Assembly: GCF_000236165.1 (NCBI RefSeq)
Contig: NZ_CM001373.1
Coordinates: 3,080,712-3,144,711 of the forward strand
Reading direction: 5' to 3'
Length of the DNA: 64,000 bases
Source of the DNA: Fluoribacter dumoffii NY 23
Lineage (GTDB): Bacteria > Pseudomonadota > Gammaproteobacteria > Legionellales > Legionellaceae
A program made the translations under genes and the position numbers. A model generated the notes under the pieces. The model ran no database searches. It was given only the letters and a program-made list of their open reading frames with translations, and was not told the DNA's origin. Positions 36,859 through 46,754 of this stretch are shown here, piece after piece. Each line of letters begins with the position of its first letter. Position 1 is the first letter of the stretch.

Positions 36859-37514
36859 AAAACAGCCTGGGAATGAATGTATTCTATAAGTTTTGCTTTC
36901 AGTTCAATCAATTTCCCATGAAAAAAATGGCCCGTGTTGGCAAAGGGAAGCACCGGGATTTCGGGAACAGCCTGGGTTGCAAACTCGAAAACCTGATTGG
37001 AAGGCACCACCTCGTCTTCATCACCTTGCACAATGAGCCAGGGGTGAGGTGGTGGGACAAATTCAGAATAGTTATAATGATTTACTGCAGGCGCCACTGT
37101 AATCAACAAATGTGCATCAGATTGGGCAGCTGCGCGATAAGCCACATAGGAGCCAAATGAAAAGCCGGCAAAAATAAGTTTCTTCTCAGGCTGTTCCTTT
37201 TGCCATTCACGAACTAAAACAAGCATATCTTCACTTTCACCCAGCCCCGCATCATAGCTGCCCTCTGAGTGGCCTACGCCGCGAAAGTTAAAGCGGAGAG
37301 AAGGAATGCCCAACTCCCTGAAAACACGTGCCAAAGTAGTCACTACTTTATTACTCATTGAACCGCCTTGCAGCGAATGCGGATGCCCCAAAAAGGCAAT
37401 GAAAGCAGAATGATTTTGTTCCGGGACAGTTAGAACAGCTTCCAACCTCCCCACAGCCCCCTGTAATAATAAAGGATGTTCTCCTGGGAGCGCTAATTTT
37501 TCAGTGATTTGCAT
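36855..37514 (-). CDS. alpha/beta hydrolase
   Basis: A 219-residue cytoplasmic alpha/beta hydrolase of the COG2945 type. The conserved FLGHPHSLQGGSMSNKVV and the FNFRGVGHSEGS segment are present. The nucleophile elbow is GFSFGS, the acid is in GDEDEVV and the catalytic His in NTGHFFHG. Its substrate is unknown. It is coupled to zapE by a four-base overlap and diverges from emrA. Confidence 0.85.
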   Translation of the reverse strand: MQITEKLALPGEHPLLLQGAVGRLEAVLTVPEQNHSAFIAFLGHPHSLQGGSMSNKVVTTLARVFRELGIPSLRFNFRGVGHSEGSYDAGLGESEDMLVLVREWQKEQPEKKLIFAGFSFGSYVAYRAAAQSDAHLLITVAPAVNHYNYSEFVPPPHPWLIVQGDEDEVVPSNQVFEFATQAVPEIPVLPFANTGHFFHGKLIELKAKLIEYIHSQAVL

Positions 37515-37613
37515 AAAAAACCTGTTATCATAGTATCTATTTCAAGCAATAACTCTGAGCGTTCTGCAAAAGAAGGCTCTTGCATGAAGCATAAATGATA
37601 ACTCGAATTATAG

Positions 37614-38708
37614 ATGAACAAAATGCATAAAGAGCAAAAAGAGCCAATGCCAATATCAAAACCTCTTCCATTTTCCCGCCGCTTTATTCTTTTAGTTGTT
37701 ATCCCGGTTATTTTGGTGATAATCGGCACCATTTTTTATCTGCTTGGCGGCCGTTATGTGGCCACCGATAATGCCTACGTCAAGGCAGATATGATCCCCC
37801 TGAGCCCACAAGTAGCTGGGGTGGTACAAGAGGTTTTTGTTACTGAAAATCAACATGTAAAAAAAAATCAGCTTCTTTATCGTATTGATGCCACTCCCTT
37901 TCAAGTCGCCTTGACTAAAGCTGAATCCAAATTAGCTCAAGTCCGCATTGATATTTTAGCAATGAAAGCAAATTACCGGGAAAAACAGGCGGAATTGGAG
38001 CTTGTCCGTACTAAATATAATTTTTCCCTGCGCAATAAAAAGCGCCAAATGGATCTTGCGGCAAAGCATTTCGCCTCTCTTTCGAGCCTGGATGATGCCA
38101 ATGAAGGTGCCGAACTTGCCGCCCAACAAATCGTTACTTCAGAACATAACCTGCAAGGGTTAGCCGCGTCTCTAGCGGGGAGTATTGATGAGCCAGTGGA
38201 GAAACACCCTTCCTATTTAATGGCCAAGGCCGAATATGAACAAGCAAAACTGGACTTGGCGCATACTGAAATCAAAGCGCCCTTGTCAGGAACCATCAGC
38301 GCCCCTCCCAAAAAAGGACAATTTGTAAGTAGAGGCGCGATTACCATGACCTTGGTTGCCAATGAGCATCCCTGGATTGAAGCAAACTTTACTGAGAAAG
38401 AGTTGACCTATGTCCGCCCGGGACAAAAGGTAATTGCCACCATTGATATTTATCCAGGAAAAAAATGGAAAGGGACAGTCCAAAGCCTAAGTCCTGCAAC
38501 CGGTTCCGAATTCTCAATCATTCCGGCACAAAATGCGACAGGAAATTGGGTTAAAATCGCCCAGCGAGTTGCGGTACGAATTCAATTGGATCCCGAATCA
38601 GACAGTCCTTTACTACGTTCTGGGCTTAGCTCCTGGGTAAAAATAGATACCAAACATAAACGATATTCTTTTCATAACTCCTCCTTTCCCAAAGTCGGGG
38701 AGGGTTAA
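37614..38708 (+). CDS. emrA: HlyD-family membrane fusion protein, EmrA-like
   Basis: The periplasmic adaptor of a tripartite drug efflux pump. The 364-residue protein has one N-terminal membrane helix (about 23-45), a biotinyl-lipoyl-like domain (YVATDNAYVKADMIPLSPQVAG near residue 48, with the second half LAHTEIKAPLSGTIS near 215), a coiled-coil hairpin between them (about 90-205), and a beta-barrel region. The next gene is the matching permease. The two are separated by about 150 bases of structured DNA. Confidence 0.88.
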   Translation: MNKMHKEQKEPMPISKPLPFSRRFILLVVIPVILVIIGTIFYLLGGRYVATDNAYVKADMIPLSPQVAGVVQEVFVTENQHVKKNQLLYRIDATPFQVALTKAESKLAQVRIDILAMKANYREKQAELELVRTKYNFSLRNKKRQMDLAAKHFASLSSLDDANEGAELAAQQIVTSEHNLQGLAASLAGSIDEPVEKHPSYLMAKAEYEQAKLDLAHTEIKAPLSGTISAPPKKGQFVSRGAITMTLVANEHPWIEANFTEKELTYVRPGQKVIATIDIYPGKKWKGTVQSLSPATGSEFSIIPAQNATGNWVKIAQRVAVRIQLDPESDSPLLRSGLSSWVKIDTKHKRYSFHNSSFPKVGEG

Positions 38709-38709
38709 A

Positions 38710-38809
38710 CCTCATAGCGGCCCTTGAGGAGCCCTTGCGGCTTGTCAGGGGATTAGACGAAATCTTCCTGATACACTATACCGCAGTCAAGCCGTATAGG
38801 GGGATGAGG
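38710..38809. repeat. nested palindromic element between emrA and emrB
   Basis: Three sets of inverted arms nest inside each other: CCTCAT (38710-38715) with ATGAGG (38804-38809), CGGCTTG (38738-38744) with CAAGCCG (38788-38794), and TCAGG (38745-38749) with CCTGA (38767-38771). The whole can fold as one branched stem. It has no coding frame and is followed by the emrB start. The CGGCTTGTC core resembles the hairpin near sucD, so it may be a copy of a dispersed repeat. Confidence 0.55.
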
Positions 38810-38862
38810 AAACCTTATATATTCTTGTGTGCTTTTAACCTTTGGATAAACGAGTGCAATCG

Positions 38863-40404
38863 ATGCTAAAAACATATCAACCACCTAAAGGTTCAGAAAG
38901 AGTGTTTATTACTTTATCTGTGATGCTTGCCACAGTGATGCAATCATTGGATACCACCATTGCCAATGTGGCCCTACCCCACATGCAAGGGAGTATGGGA
39001 GCAACTCAGGAACAAACTTCCTGGGTACTTACCTCATATATTGTGGCAGCAGCAATATTTACCCCTTTGACTGGGTTTTTAGGTGATTGCTTTGGAAGAA
39101 AACGAATTTTTATCGGGTCAGTTATTGGATTTACCGTGGCCTCCATGTTATGTGGCGCGGCCCAGAGTTTGCCGCAAATTGTCTTATTCCGTTTACTGCA
39201 GGGAATTTGCGGCGCAAGTCTGATTCCTATCTCCCAATCCATACTCCTGGATTCTAATCCTCCGGAAAAACATGGTTCTGCCATGGCTATTTGGGGCATG
39301 GGGGTCATGGTGGGACCAATACTTGGCCCCTCTCTGGGGGGATGGCTTACTGAATACTACAATTGGCGATGGGTTTTTTACATTAACCTGCCTTTTGGAG
39401 TACTTGCCAGGATCGGTTTAACCTTGTTTCTTGGGGAAAATAAACTAAAAACCGAAAAACATTTTGATTTAATGGGTTTTGCCTTTTTAAGTATTGCGAT
39501 AGGTGCATTCCAGCTATTCCTGGATCGGGGCGAATCGCTGGATTGGCTTAATAGCAGTGAAATAATTATTGAAGGAATCGTTGCCCTGGGCTGTTTGTAT
39601 TTGTTTGTTGCTCATATCCTCACGACAAAAAATCCTTTTATCGACCCATCCATGTTTAAAGACCGTAATTTCAGCATTGGCCTTATTTTCATTTTTATTA
39701 TCGGCATTATTTTGCTGGCTACCATGGCACTGCTACCCCCTTACATGCAAAGTTTAATGAATTACCCAATAATTGACGTAGGTTTACTCCTGGCTCCCCG
39801 AGGAATAGGCACGATGACCGCGATGATGATTGTCGGCAAGTTATCCGGAAAGATTGATGCCCGTTATCAAATTGGCTTAGGGTTGATTCTGACCGATTAC
39901 TCGTTATGGTCGATGACATTATTCAATGCGGAGATTTGCAGCAGCGACATCATTTCCTCAGGAATTATCCAGGGTCTAGGGTTAGGTTTTATTTTTGTTC
40001 CATTATCAACACTCACATTTGCCACATTACCGCCACAATATCGGAATGATGGCACCTCATTGTTTAGTTTGCTCCGCAATATAGGCAGCAGCATTGGTAT
40101 TTCTATTGTCATGACCAAACTTGCTCAAAATACTCAAGCAAATCATTCAGCCTTCGCGCATTTTATTACCCCGTTTAACATTAATTTAAATCAAGCCAGC
40201 CAATCAGGAGCCTTTAATTTACATTCAAGCCACGGACTTGCCCTTCTTGATGCAACCGTGACCCAGCAGGCGGTATTACTTGCTTACCTGCAAGACTTTC
40301 GTTTGATGATGTGGGTAGTATTATTTGCTTTTCCTCTTTTATTTTTACTTAGGCCGCCTTCCAAAAAAGCAAGCACTTCTCAACTTCCTGAATTTGAAAT
40401 ATGA
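38863..40404 (+). CDS. emrB: DHA2-family MFS drug transporter, EmrB-like
   Basis: A 14-helix drug:H+ antiporter that with EmrA (and TolC) exports hydrophobic compounds. The sequence has the D1 motif LDTTIANVALPHM near residue 32, motif A GFLGDCFGRKR, and motif C GMGVMVGPILGPSLGG. From the ATG at 38863 it is 513 residues. The frame extends to a TTG (38842) through a GTG (38854); neither has a better ribosome binding site. The C-terminal tail is soluble. Confidence 0.9.
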   Translation: MLKTYQPPKGSERVFITLSVMLATVMQSLDTTIANVALPHMQGSMGATQEQTSWVLTSYIVAAAIFTPLTGFLGDCFGRKRIFIGSVIGFTVASMLCGAAQSLPQIVLFRLLQGICGASLIPISQSILLDSNPPEKHGSAMAIWGMGVMVGPILGPSLGGWLTEYYNWRWVFYINLPFGVLARIGLTLFLGENKLKTEKHFDLMGFAFLSIAIGAFQLFLDRGESLDWLNSSEIIIEGIVALGCLYLFVAHILTTKNPFIDPSMFKDRNFSIGLIFIFIIGIILLATMALLPPYMQSLMNYPIIDVGLLLAPRGIGTMTAMMIVGKLSGKIDARYQIGLGLILTDYSLWSMTLFNAEICSSDIISSGIIQGLGLGFIFVPLSTLTFATLPPQYRNDGTSLFSLLRNIGSSIGISIVMTKLAQNTQANHSAFAHFITPFNINLNQASQSGAFNLHSSHGLALLDATVTQQAVLLAYLQDFRLMMWVVLFAFPLLFLLRPPSKKASTSQLPEFEI

Positions 40405-40605
40405 TAGCTCCTGTGAGTAAGCCCAATGCCTGCTCCGTTTAGACCCAAACTTGCTAAGCAGGTAAAGGCCTAATGCACTGACCCAAGCTGGCAGTGACTT
40501 TTTTTTCAACTTTTTTTGGAGGACTTGATCCATGCGACAGGTACCTGTAGTGCTTCCCTTTTTTCCCCATAATCCTTGCTTCATCTTATTAAGGAGTAAG
40601 GCCCT

Positions 40606-41394
40606 ATGAAAATTCATGATTTCAAACGTAAAAAAGAAGAACAACAAAAAATCTCCATGATTACTTGTTACGATTATCCTTCGGCCTGCATAGTTGCTGA
40701 ATCCAATATTGATTGTGTTCTTGTCGGAGATTCCGTGGCTATGGCAGTGCATGGCCATGAAACGACAATCATGGCAACCATGGAGATGATGATACTTCAT
40801 ACCCAAGCTGTAGCACGGGGATTAAAACAGCAATTTCTGATCAGTGATCTCCCTTTTTTATGCCATAAAACCTCCCTGGCCCAAACTGTAGAAAATGTAA
40901 AAAATCTCTTACAGGCAGGCGCCCATGCAGTGAAAATTGAAGGAGCTGATGCAGATACTTGCCAAACTATTTCCTATTTAGTCAATTCAGGGGTTCCTGT
41001 TATAGGTCATATCGGTTTAACCCCCCAATCGATACATCAATTGGGTGGTTTTAGAGTACAAGGAAAAAATCAGGAACAAGCAGAAAAACTGATCCAGCAA
41101 GCATTATCTTTGGAAGCTGCCGGCTGCTTTGCGCTGGTCATTGAATGCGTGCCCCAACAGTTAGCCCAAACGGTAACCCAATCCTTGACGATACCCACTA
41201 TCGGGATTGGTGCCGGTTCTTCTACAGACGGGCAGGTTCTGGTTTGGCATGATATGCTGGGTCTACAAACTGATTTTAATCCAAAGTTTGTCAAACGTTA
41301 TGCCCAAGGCAAAGAAATTCTGTTGAATGCATTAAATGCTTATGCACAACAGGTTCAGCAAATGAGTTTTCCCACTGCTGAACACTCATTTTAA
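40606..41394 (+). CDS. panB: 3-methyl-2-oxobutanoate hydroxymethyltransferase PanB
   Basis: PanB makes ketopantoate for pantothenate and coenzyme A synthesis. The 262-residue protein has the metal- and substrate-binding segments MITCYDYPSACIVAES, VLVGDSVAMAVHG, DLPF, AVKIEGA and GHIGLTPQSIHQLGGFRVQG, ending with IGIGAGSSTDGQVLVWHDMLG. The following gene is panC, 188 bases downstream. Confidence 0.96.
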   Translation: MKIHDFKRKKEEQQKISMITCYDYPSACIVAESNIDCVLVGDSVAMAVHGHETTIMATMEMMILHTQAVARGLKQQFLISDLPFLCHKTSLAQTVENVKNLLQAGAHAVKIEGADADTCQTISYLVNSGVPVIGHIGLTPQSIHQLGGFRVQGKNQEQAEKLIQQALSLEAAGCFALVIECVPQQLAQTVTQSLTIPTIGIGAGSSTDGQVLVWHDMLGLQTDFNPKFVKRYAQGKEILLNALNAYAQQVQQMSFPTAEHSF

Positions 41395-41582
41395 GCAAGG
41401 GGGCAGAATAATTTCCCCAGTTGACCAGCAAACACAACTGTTTTAAAGGGATTTCCATGGAACACATAAGTTGCATCCTGGCACAGTGCCCCTGGATGCA
41501 GCTTTGCATTCTGCCGCTGCAGTATTTGATGGGAACAGCCAATTTTTTACTATTCAGCCATTATTCTTAGGAGCCGTAACTG

Positions 41583-42347
41583 ATGCACATCTTTCATGAT
41601 TTGAACGAATGGATTAGGTTTCGTAAAACTTTATCCTCCGAACTAACCTTGGGTTTTGCCCCCACAATGGGTAATTTACATGCAGGACACGCATCCTTAT
41701 TTCTAGCAAGCCAACAAGAAAACTCCCATACGGTTGCAAGTTTGTTTGTTAATCCAACCCAATTTAATCAAGCGGATGACTTTAAAAATTATCCAAGAAC
41801 CCTGGAGGCAGATCTTGAAATTATGAAGAACTGCGGTGTTGATTTTTGCATTCTTCCAGATGAAAAATCAATGTACGCAGATCAATACAAGTATCAGGTT
41901 CTTGAAAAGCATCTGTGTCAATTAATGGAAGGAAAACACCGACCAGGGCACTTTAACGGGGTTTTAACTGTGGTTATGAAGTTATTTAACCTGGTGAAGC
42001 CGCAGCGTGCTTATTTTGGAGAAAAGGATTATCAACAATACCTGTTAATTGAGGGGATGGCGAAGGCATTTTTTATGGACATAGAAATTAAAGCCTGTCC
42101 CACCATTCGCGAAACAAGTGGTTTGGCTTTCAGTTCACGCAATAATCGACTCAATAAAGAACAAAAAGCTTTAGCAGAAGAATTTGCTACACTTTTTCAA
42201 CAAAAAGATTTAACTTGTGAGCAAATCGTCGCGCAGTTAACGGCAAAAGAGATTACGGTAGAATATGTAGAAGAGCATCAGGGGCGTCGGTTTGCCGCAG
42301 TACGGATTGGGGAGATCCGGTTAATTGATAATTATTTATTAGGATAA
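41583..42347 (+). CDS. panC: pantothenate synthetase PanC
   Basis: PanC condenses pantoate and beta-alanine using ATP. The 254-residue protein has the [13 protein letters not shown] nucleotide motif near residue 28, [18 protein letters not shown] near 57, and [12 protein letters not shown] near 143. The ATG has GGAG nine bases upstream. The C-terminal domain is slightly short compared with 280-290-residue enzymes. PanB and PanC form the only pantothenate genes here (coaD is at 12.7 kb). Confidence 0.95.
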   Translation: MHIFHDLNEWIRFRKTLSSELTLGFAPTMGNLHAGHASLFLASQQENSHTVASLFVNPTQFNQADDFKNYPRTLEADLEIMKNCGVDFCILPDEKSMYADQYKYQVLEKHLCQLMEGKHRPGHFNGVLTVVMKLFNLVKPQRAYFGEKDYQQYLLIEGMAKAFFMDIEIKACPTIRETSGLAFSSRNNRLNKEQKALAEEFATLFQQKDLTCEQIVAQLTAKEITVEYVEEHQGRRFAAVRIGEIRLIDNYLLG

Positions 42348-42406
42348 ACTCTATTTTTAGGGTGATTTATCCGAAAATGCAGGCAGTTCTCGACCTGCTT
42401 CCGTTA

Positions 42407-42435
42407 CCGGGTTAGGGGTTTCTCTCCTAACCCGG
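42407..42435. other. ten-pair hairpin between panC and the NRPS-like gene
   Basis: CCGGGTTAGG (42407-42416) and CCTAACCCGG (42426-42435) are perfect inverted arms around a nine-base loop, located between the 3' ends of two convergent genes. It lacks a T run on either strand but probably ends one or both transcripts. Confidence 0.5.
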
Positions 42436-42441
42436 CACTCC

Positions 42442-45400
42442 TTACAATAACTCTGGTATTGCTTCCTCTGGAGCCTCTTTTGCAGCCGCAGTTTGATCCG
42501 CAACTTGTGGGTACAGAGCTCCGAGCGCTGTGGATTGTGCGGGAATACCTGCCCAGTGAGTATTTGCGGGTAAACGTTCGCCTTTCATCAATAATGACAA
42601 GCTTCCCAAAGAAGAATTCTCTTCCATTAAGGTATTGTAGAGAACAATTGAGCCTACCCCAACATTGCAACCCGAACCTATCGTAACGTTAGAAACTTTG
42701 AATATCCTATCTTCATAAAGATGGGTTTGAATGATGGTCTCGGCATTAATGCATACATCATTACCTATGGTAATCAAGTCGAACTCTGAAAATTCAGCAC
42801 TATCGGTAAAAACCCTTTTACCGGCTTTAGTTCCTAAACACCGGTGTATCCACAGTGCGAAAGGTGTTCCTAAAACTTTATTGGTTAAATGAGGATTCGT
42901 ATAGTAGTTGTACGAATACTCAATAACATCATTTTTCCAAATAAATGGATCCCAGATCGGTTTGGTTAAGGGTTTTAATTTACCTAGCATTAGCCATTTA
43001 AGAGCAGCCAATACCCCCACCAGACAAACCGTAAAGAACATTTCCGCTGGAGGCAAGACCAGGGCCGTAATACCCCAGGAGTATTCGCTCAACATATAGT
43101 CCAGTACATAAAGCAGATTGAATAATGCAATCAAGGAAAATGTCGAGGGCAAAATAATACGGATAAACTCGATGACTAGGCGCGTGAAATAGAGTTTTTT
43201 AGAGGGATAAAACGTCTCTTTATCAGAATACCCGACAAATAATTCCCGTTTGGGAAGAAAAACAGCAGGAGAACCCAACCAGGCAGAGAATGGCTCCTTG
43301 GCTTTGTCTCCTGGAGGCGTCACCGATAAACATCCTAATAAGGTTCCTTCACCAATTGATTTTCCACCAGATAATAAACTTACATTACCTACAAAAGCCC
43401 TGCGTCCAATAGTTACCGGAGCAAATGAAATAAAACCATTGCACACACCAGGCCACGCCAAAGCAACTGAACTGGCAGTAAAACCGCCCTCTTCAATGGT
43501 CACCAGATCAGGGATAATATGAGGCGTTTCGCCCATTTCTACCCCTTTACCCAATTTTGCACCGAGTAAGCGTAAAAACAGTGGTAAAAACAAAGTATCT
43601 GCCATAACTGATATTTCATCACCATCCAGTAATTTCACCAGAATCCAATGGCGGAAATAATAAAAACTCTTTATGGGATATTCGCCAGGTTTTATTTTAT
43701 CAAGGATGATCTTTTTACAAAAAACGATGCATAAATAATACAATCCCAAAAAGAGAATTGCTCCCAGGGGGATGGCAAAAAACATGGTAGTTAGATAATG
43801 GCTTTGATCATAGTAATAACTGATCAAAGAAATGGATGGGATTAAACATAAATAATACACCATCATGACAAAGACAATACCTAAATAATGCAAAATACCA
43901 AAAAGGGTATTTTCCAGCATAGTAGACTCTTCAATTGCTATTTTTTTCCTGGTTATATGATCAGCAGGAACGGGACCTGGTAGTGCAGGCGAACCGGCAA
44001 AATAAGTTCCTTGAGGAATTAACCCTTGATCAGGCAGCATGGACATTTCATCCAAAATGCCCTTATCTTCGATTTGGGTATTTAAACCAACAACCGCACG
44101 CGCACCAATGTAACAATTATCGCCAATGTTGATAGTCCCAATTTTTAACCAGCCGTCTTCAACTATATACCCATTCAGTCTGGCATCAGCACCTATGGAA
44201 GTGTTATCACCAACAGTTAACAAATCATGGGCAGAAACTTGCATGGATCCCAAAAAGCAATTTTTCCCTATTTTTGCACCCAATAAGCGATAATAGATAG
44301 GAGCCAAGGGGGAACCGACTAAAAATTTGGCTAAAAACAAATTCTTGAGCAGCCTTTGCACCAACCACCAACGAAAATAAAACCACCCCCAAAGTGGATA
44401 TTCTCCTGGTTTCACCCGCCCAAGCAATATCCATTTCAAAGAGATGGTGATAAATAATGAAATGATAGGCATGGATAAAAACAAAGCCAGAAAAGCAAGC
44501 TGTGATTCCCTGGAAATAATTGAATACTCAGAACTTACCCAGCTGTAGCACAAAACCACAGCGAGCAGCTGTAAGGTACCTACGGCATATTGCAATAAGC
44601 ATCCAAAGAATTGGCCAATCCCGCATAAATAATATTTCCACTGCGGCGGCTTGTATTTTTGCCTAGGGGAATTTTCGCTTACTTGTAAATTGTCATCCGA
44701 ATCACTAAATTTTTCTTCGAGTTGGATTATTGTAGGATTTTTATATAAATCCAGAATCGAAATATTTTTTAAGGCGGGGATTTGACGTAAATTGGAAATA
44801 ACTCTAGCAGCATGCAAAGAATGCCCGCCTAAATCATAAAAAAAGTTTGCTGTTATGGAAATATTTTTGCAATCAAATACATGTTCCCAGGCATGAGCAA
44901 TTTTTTGAGCCAGCTCTGACTCCGGTGCCTTAAAAGTAGTTTCTATTTTTTGTACAGGTTTAGGAAGTTCTTTCCGATTGACTTTTCCACTCGCCAACAC
45001 TGGAAAGGATTCTAAAACCTCTATCAGGGCCGGCACCATATAGTCGGGTAAACGCGATCTTAAAAAAACTTTAAGTTCATTCACGTCAAATCCGCTATTT
45101 TTATCCAGAATTAAATAGGCAACCAGCGTAGGTTGCTCCAGAATTTGTAGAGCAGCGACTGCCTGCTTTATTCCCGCATAGTGCATGATGACCGTTTCAA
45201 TTTCATTCAATTCAATGCGAAATCCGCGCAATTTAATTTGATCATCTACACGTCCGGCAAAACGAAGGTTACCCTGCGCATCTTTGGAAACCAAATCACC
45301 CGTTCTATATAAGCGTTGACTGTTATCTGCGGGGTTTAAAACAAATTTTTCTGCTGTGTGTTCAGGCCGATTGACATAACCGCGAGCCAGAGCAATCCCC

Positions 45401-46443
45401 CCAATACACAATTCACCTTCTTCACCCTCTGAAACTTCTTGTAATTGCTCATTTACAACAAGTACCTCATACCCGGGCAGGGGTTTACCAATAGTGATTT
45501 CTTTTTCTGGATGGCATTCTGCATAAGTTGCAATAATCGTTGCCTCAGTGGGACCATAGGTATTGAGTATCCGCAATCCCTCTCTGCTCCAGCGTTTAAC
45601 TAAAGTGGGCGGACAGCTTTCCCCGCCCAAAATTAAAAGGCGTAAATCAGGCAGTTGTCCCTCCAAAGAGGACAATAAAGTAGGTACGGTTGAGAAAACA
45701 CTAACTCGGTGTTGTTGTAAAAAAGAAATAAGACCTAAACCTGAGCGCACCTCTTTTGAGGTACACGCAATAAGCGAGGCCCCATTTGCAAAAGCCATCC
45801 AAAGCTCTTCCAAAGAAGCATCAAAAGCCAATGAAAAGCCCTGGTATACCTTATCATTGCTGCTGATCTCATATAACTTGCTCGCAGCATCAACATAGTG
45901 GCAAATACTGCGTTGAGTAATTTCCACACCTTTAGGCTTTCCTGTAGAGCCTGAAGTGTAAATGATGTAACACAAATCCGCAGCGCTTAAATTCTCTTGA
46001 AAAATTACTCTGTGTGCAGGACGTTTAGAAATTTCTTCCGCAAGGAGGTCAAGCGCGTAGGCAGTAGGCCATGACAGGTTTTTTTGTTCCAATTGCATGG
46101 AAGATGTTAAAACAGCGTTAAAAGGCAAATCGGAAAAGATATAGTTAATGCGTTCGTCTGGATAATCTGCTTCAATAGGTACATAAGCAGCACCCGCTTT
46201 TAAAGTAGCAAGAATGGCAACATAACTTTCTACAGAACGTTCTAATAAAATGCCTACTATACTCCCTTTCGATATCTGGTTTTCAGAGAGAAAATGGGCT
46301 AATTGATTGGCGCGATTTTCCAATTCCTGATAGGAAATAAATACATTATCGCAAATCAAAGCAATATTACTTGGATAATTATCCACGGATTGCTCGAAGA
46401 AATGATGCAATTGCATAGTGTTAAAACCGGGTGAAGAACTCAA
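42442..46443 (-). CDS. Pls/PosA-type NRPS-like protein: A-PCP plus triplicated membrane/beta-helix module
   Basis: A 1333-residue protein. The adenylation domain (about 10-495) has YTSGSTGKPKGV (162-173), YGPTE (296-300), YRTGDL and GKVNRKEL. A carrier domain follows, with the pantetheine serine Ser542 in LGGHSLHAA. There is no condensation or thioesterase domain. The remainder is three tandem units of about 240 residues, each with membrane helices, a V/I/L-K-P motif (677, 917, 1156) and a soluble part with hexapeptide-like repeats. This is the architecture of epsilon-poly-lysine synthetase (Pls/PosA). A TTG start at 46443 has AGGAG nine bases upstream; the ATG at 46416 is the alternative. 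It is a single gene, and its product is unknown. Confidence 0.88.
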   Translation of the reverse strand: MSSSPGFNTMQLHHFFEQSVDNYPSNIALICDNVFISYQELENRANQLAHFLSENQISKGSIVGILLERSVESYVAILATLKAGAAYVPIEADYPDERINYIFSDLPFNAVLTSSMQLEQKNLSWPTAYALDLLAEEISKRPAHRVIFQENLSAADLCYIIYTSGSTGKPKGVEITQRSICHYVDAASKLYEISSNDKVYQGFSLAFDASLEELWMAFANGASLIACTSKEVRSGLGLISFLQQHRVSVFSTVPTLLSSLEGQLPDLRLLILGGESCPPTLVKRWSREGLRILNTYGPTEATIIATYAECHPEKEITIGKPLPGYEVLVVNEQLQEVSEGEEGELCIGGIALARGYVNRPEHTAEKFVLNPADNSQRLYRTGDLVSKDAQGNLRFAGRVDDQIKLRGFRIELNEIETVIMHYAGIKQAVAALQILEQPTLVAYLILDKNSGFDVNELKVFLRSRLPDYMVPALIEVLESFPVLASGKVNRKELPKPVQKIETTFKAPESELAQKIAHAWEHVFDCKNISITANFFYDLGGHSLHAARVISNLRQIPALKNISILDLYKNPTIIQLEEKFSDSDDNLQVSENSPRQKYKPPQWKYYLCGIGQFFGCLLQYAVGTLQLLAVVLCYSWVSSEYSIISRESQLAFLALFLSMPIISLFITISLKWILLGRVKPGEYPLWGWFYFRWWLVQRLLKNLFLAKFLVGSPLAPIYYRLLGAKIGKNCFLGSMQVSAHDLLTVGDNTSIGADARLNGYIVEDGWLKIGTINIGDNCYIGARAVVGLNTQIEDKGILDEMSMLPDQGLIPQGTYFAGSPALPGPVPADHITRKKIAIEESTMLENTLFGILHYLGIVFVMMVYYLCLIPSISLISYYYDQSHYLTTMFFAIPLGAILFLGLYYLCIVFCKKIILDKIKPGEYPIKSFYYFRHWILVKLLDGDEISVMADTLFLPLFLRLLGAKLGKGVEMGETPHIIPDLVTIEEGGFTASSVALAWPGVCNGFISFAPVTIGRRAFVGNVSLLSGGKSIGEGTLLGCLSVTPPGDKAKEPFSAWLGSPAVFLPKRELFVGYSDKETFYPSKKLYFTRLVIEFIRIILPSTFSLIALFNLLYVLDYMLSEYSWGITALVLPPAEMFFTVCLVGVLAALKWLMLGKLKPLTKPIWDPFIWKNDVIEYSYNYYTNPHLTNKVLGTPFALWIHRCLGTKAGKRVFTDSAEFSEFDLITIGNDVCINAETIIQTHLYEDRIFKVSNVTIGSGCNVGVGSIVLYNTLMEENSSLGSLSLLMKGERLPANTHWAGIPAQSTALGALYPQVADQTAAAKEAPEEAIPELL

Positions 46444-46754
46444 GTTGGTTGGCTCCTACTCATTGCGTCATTTTTTCCAAAGTTTGTTTTTAACAAACGA
46501 ACGAGCAAAAAAATGCTATTTTCATATTAAATTAGCATCAATAGTAATAGTCTTATGGAAAAAAACACAGAAGCAAGATTATTTTACGAAAGATTATAAT
46601 TGTTTGTCGCATTACAATCGAGCCTCTTTAGGATAATTTTTTATGATTTTAATCAGAATCAGGCTTCCCACCCGTCTTGAAACCCATGAAAAGCCATGCG
46701 AAATGAAGCTCTATTGAAATGTGCTTCATTTACCTGATTTAGCATGTTTATCCA
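46444..46754. other. intergenic region upstream of the NRPS-like gene
   Basis: About 310 AT-rich bases between two minus-strand genes. They should hold the NRPS promoter and the 3' end of the dienelactone hydrolase transcript. A small hairpin (GTTTG/CAAAC near 46482-46498) is the only structure I see. No regulatory consensus is evident. Confidence 0.4.
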
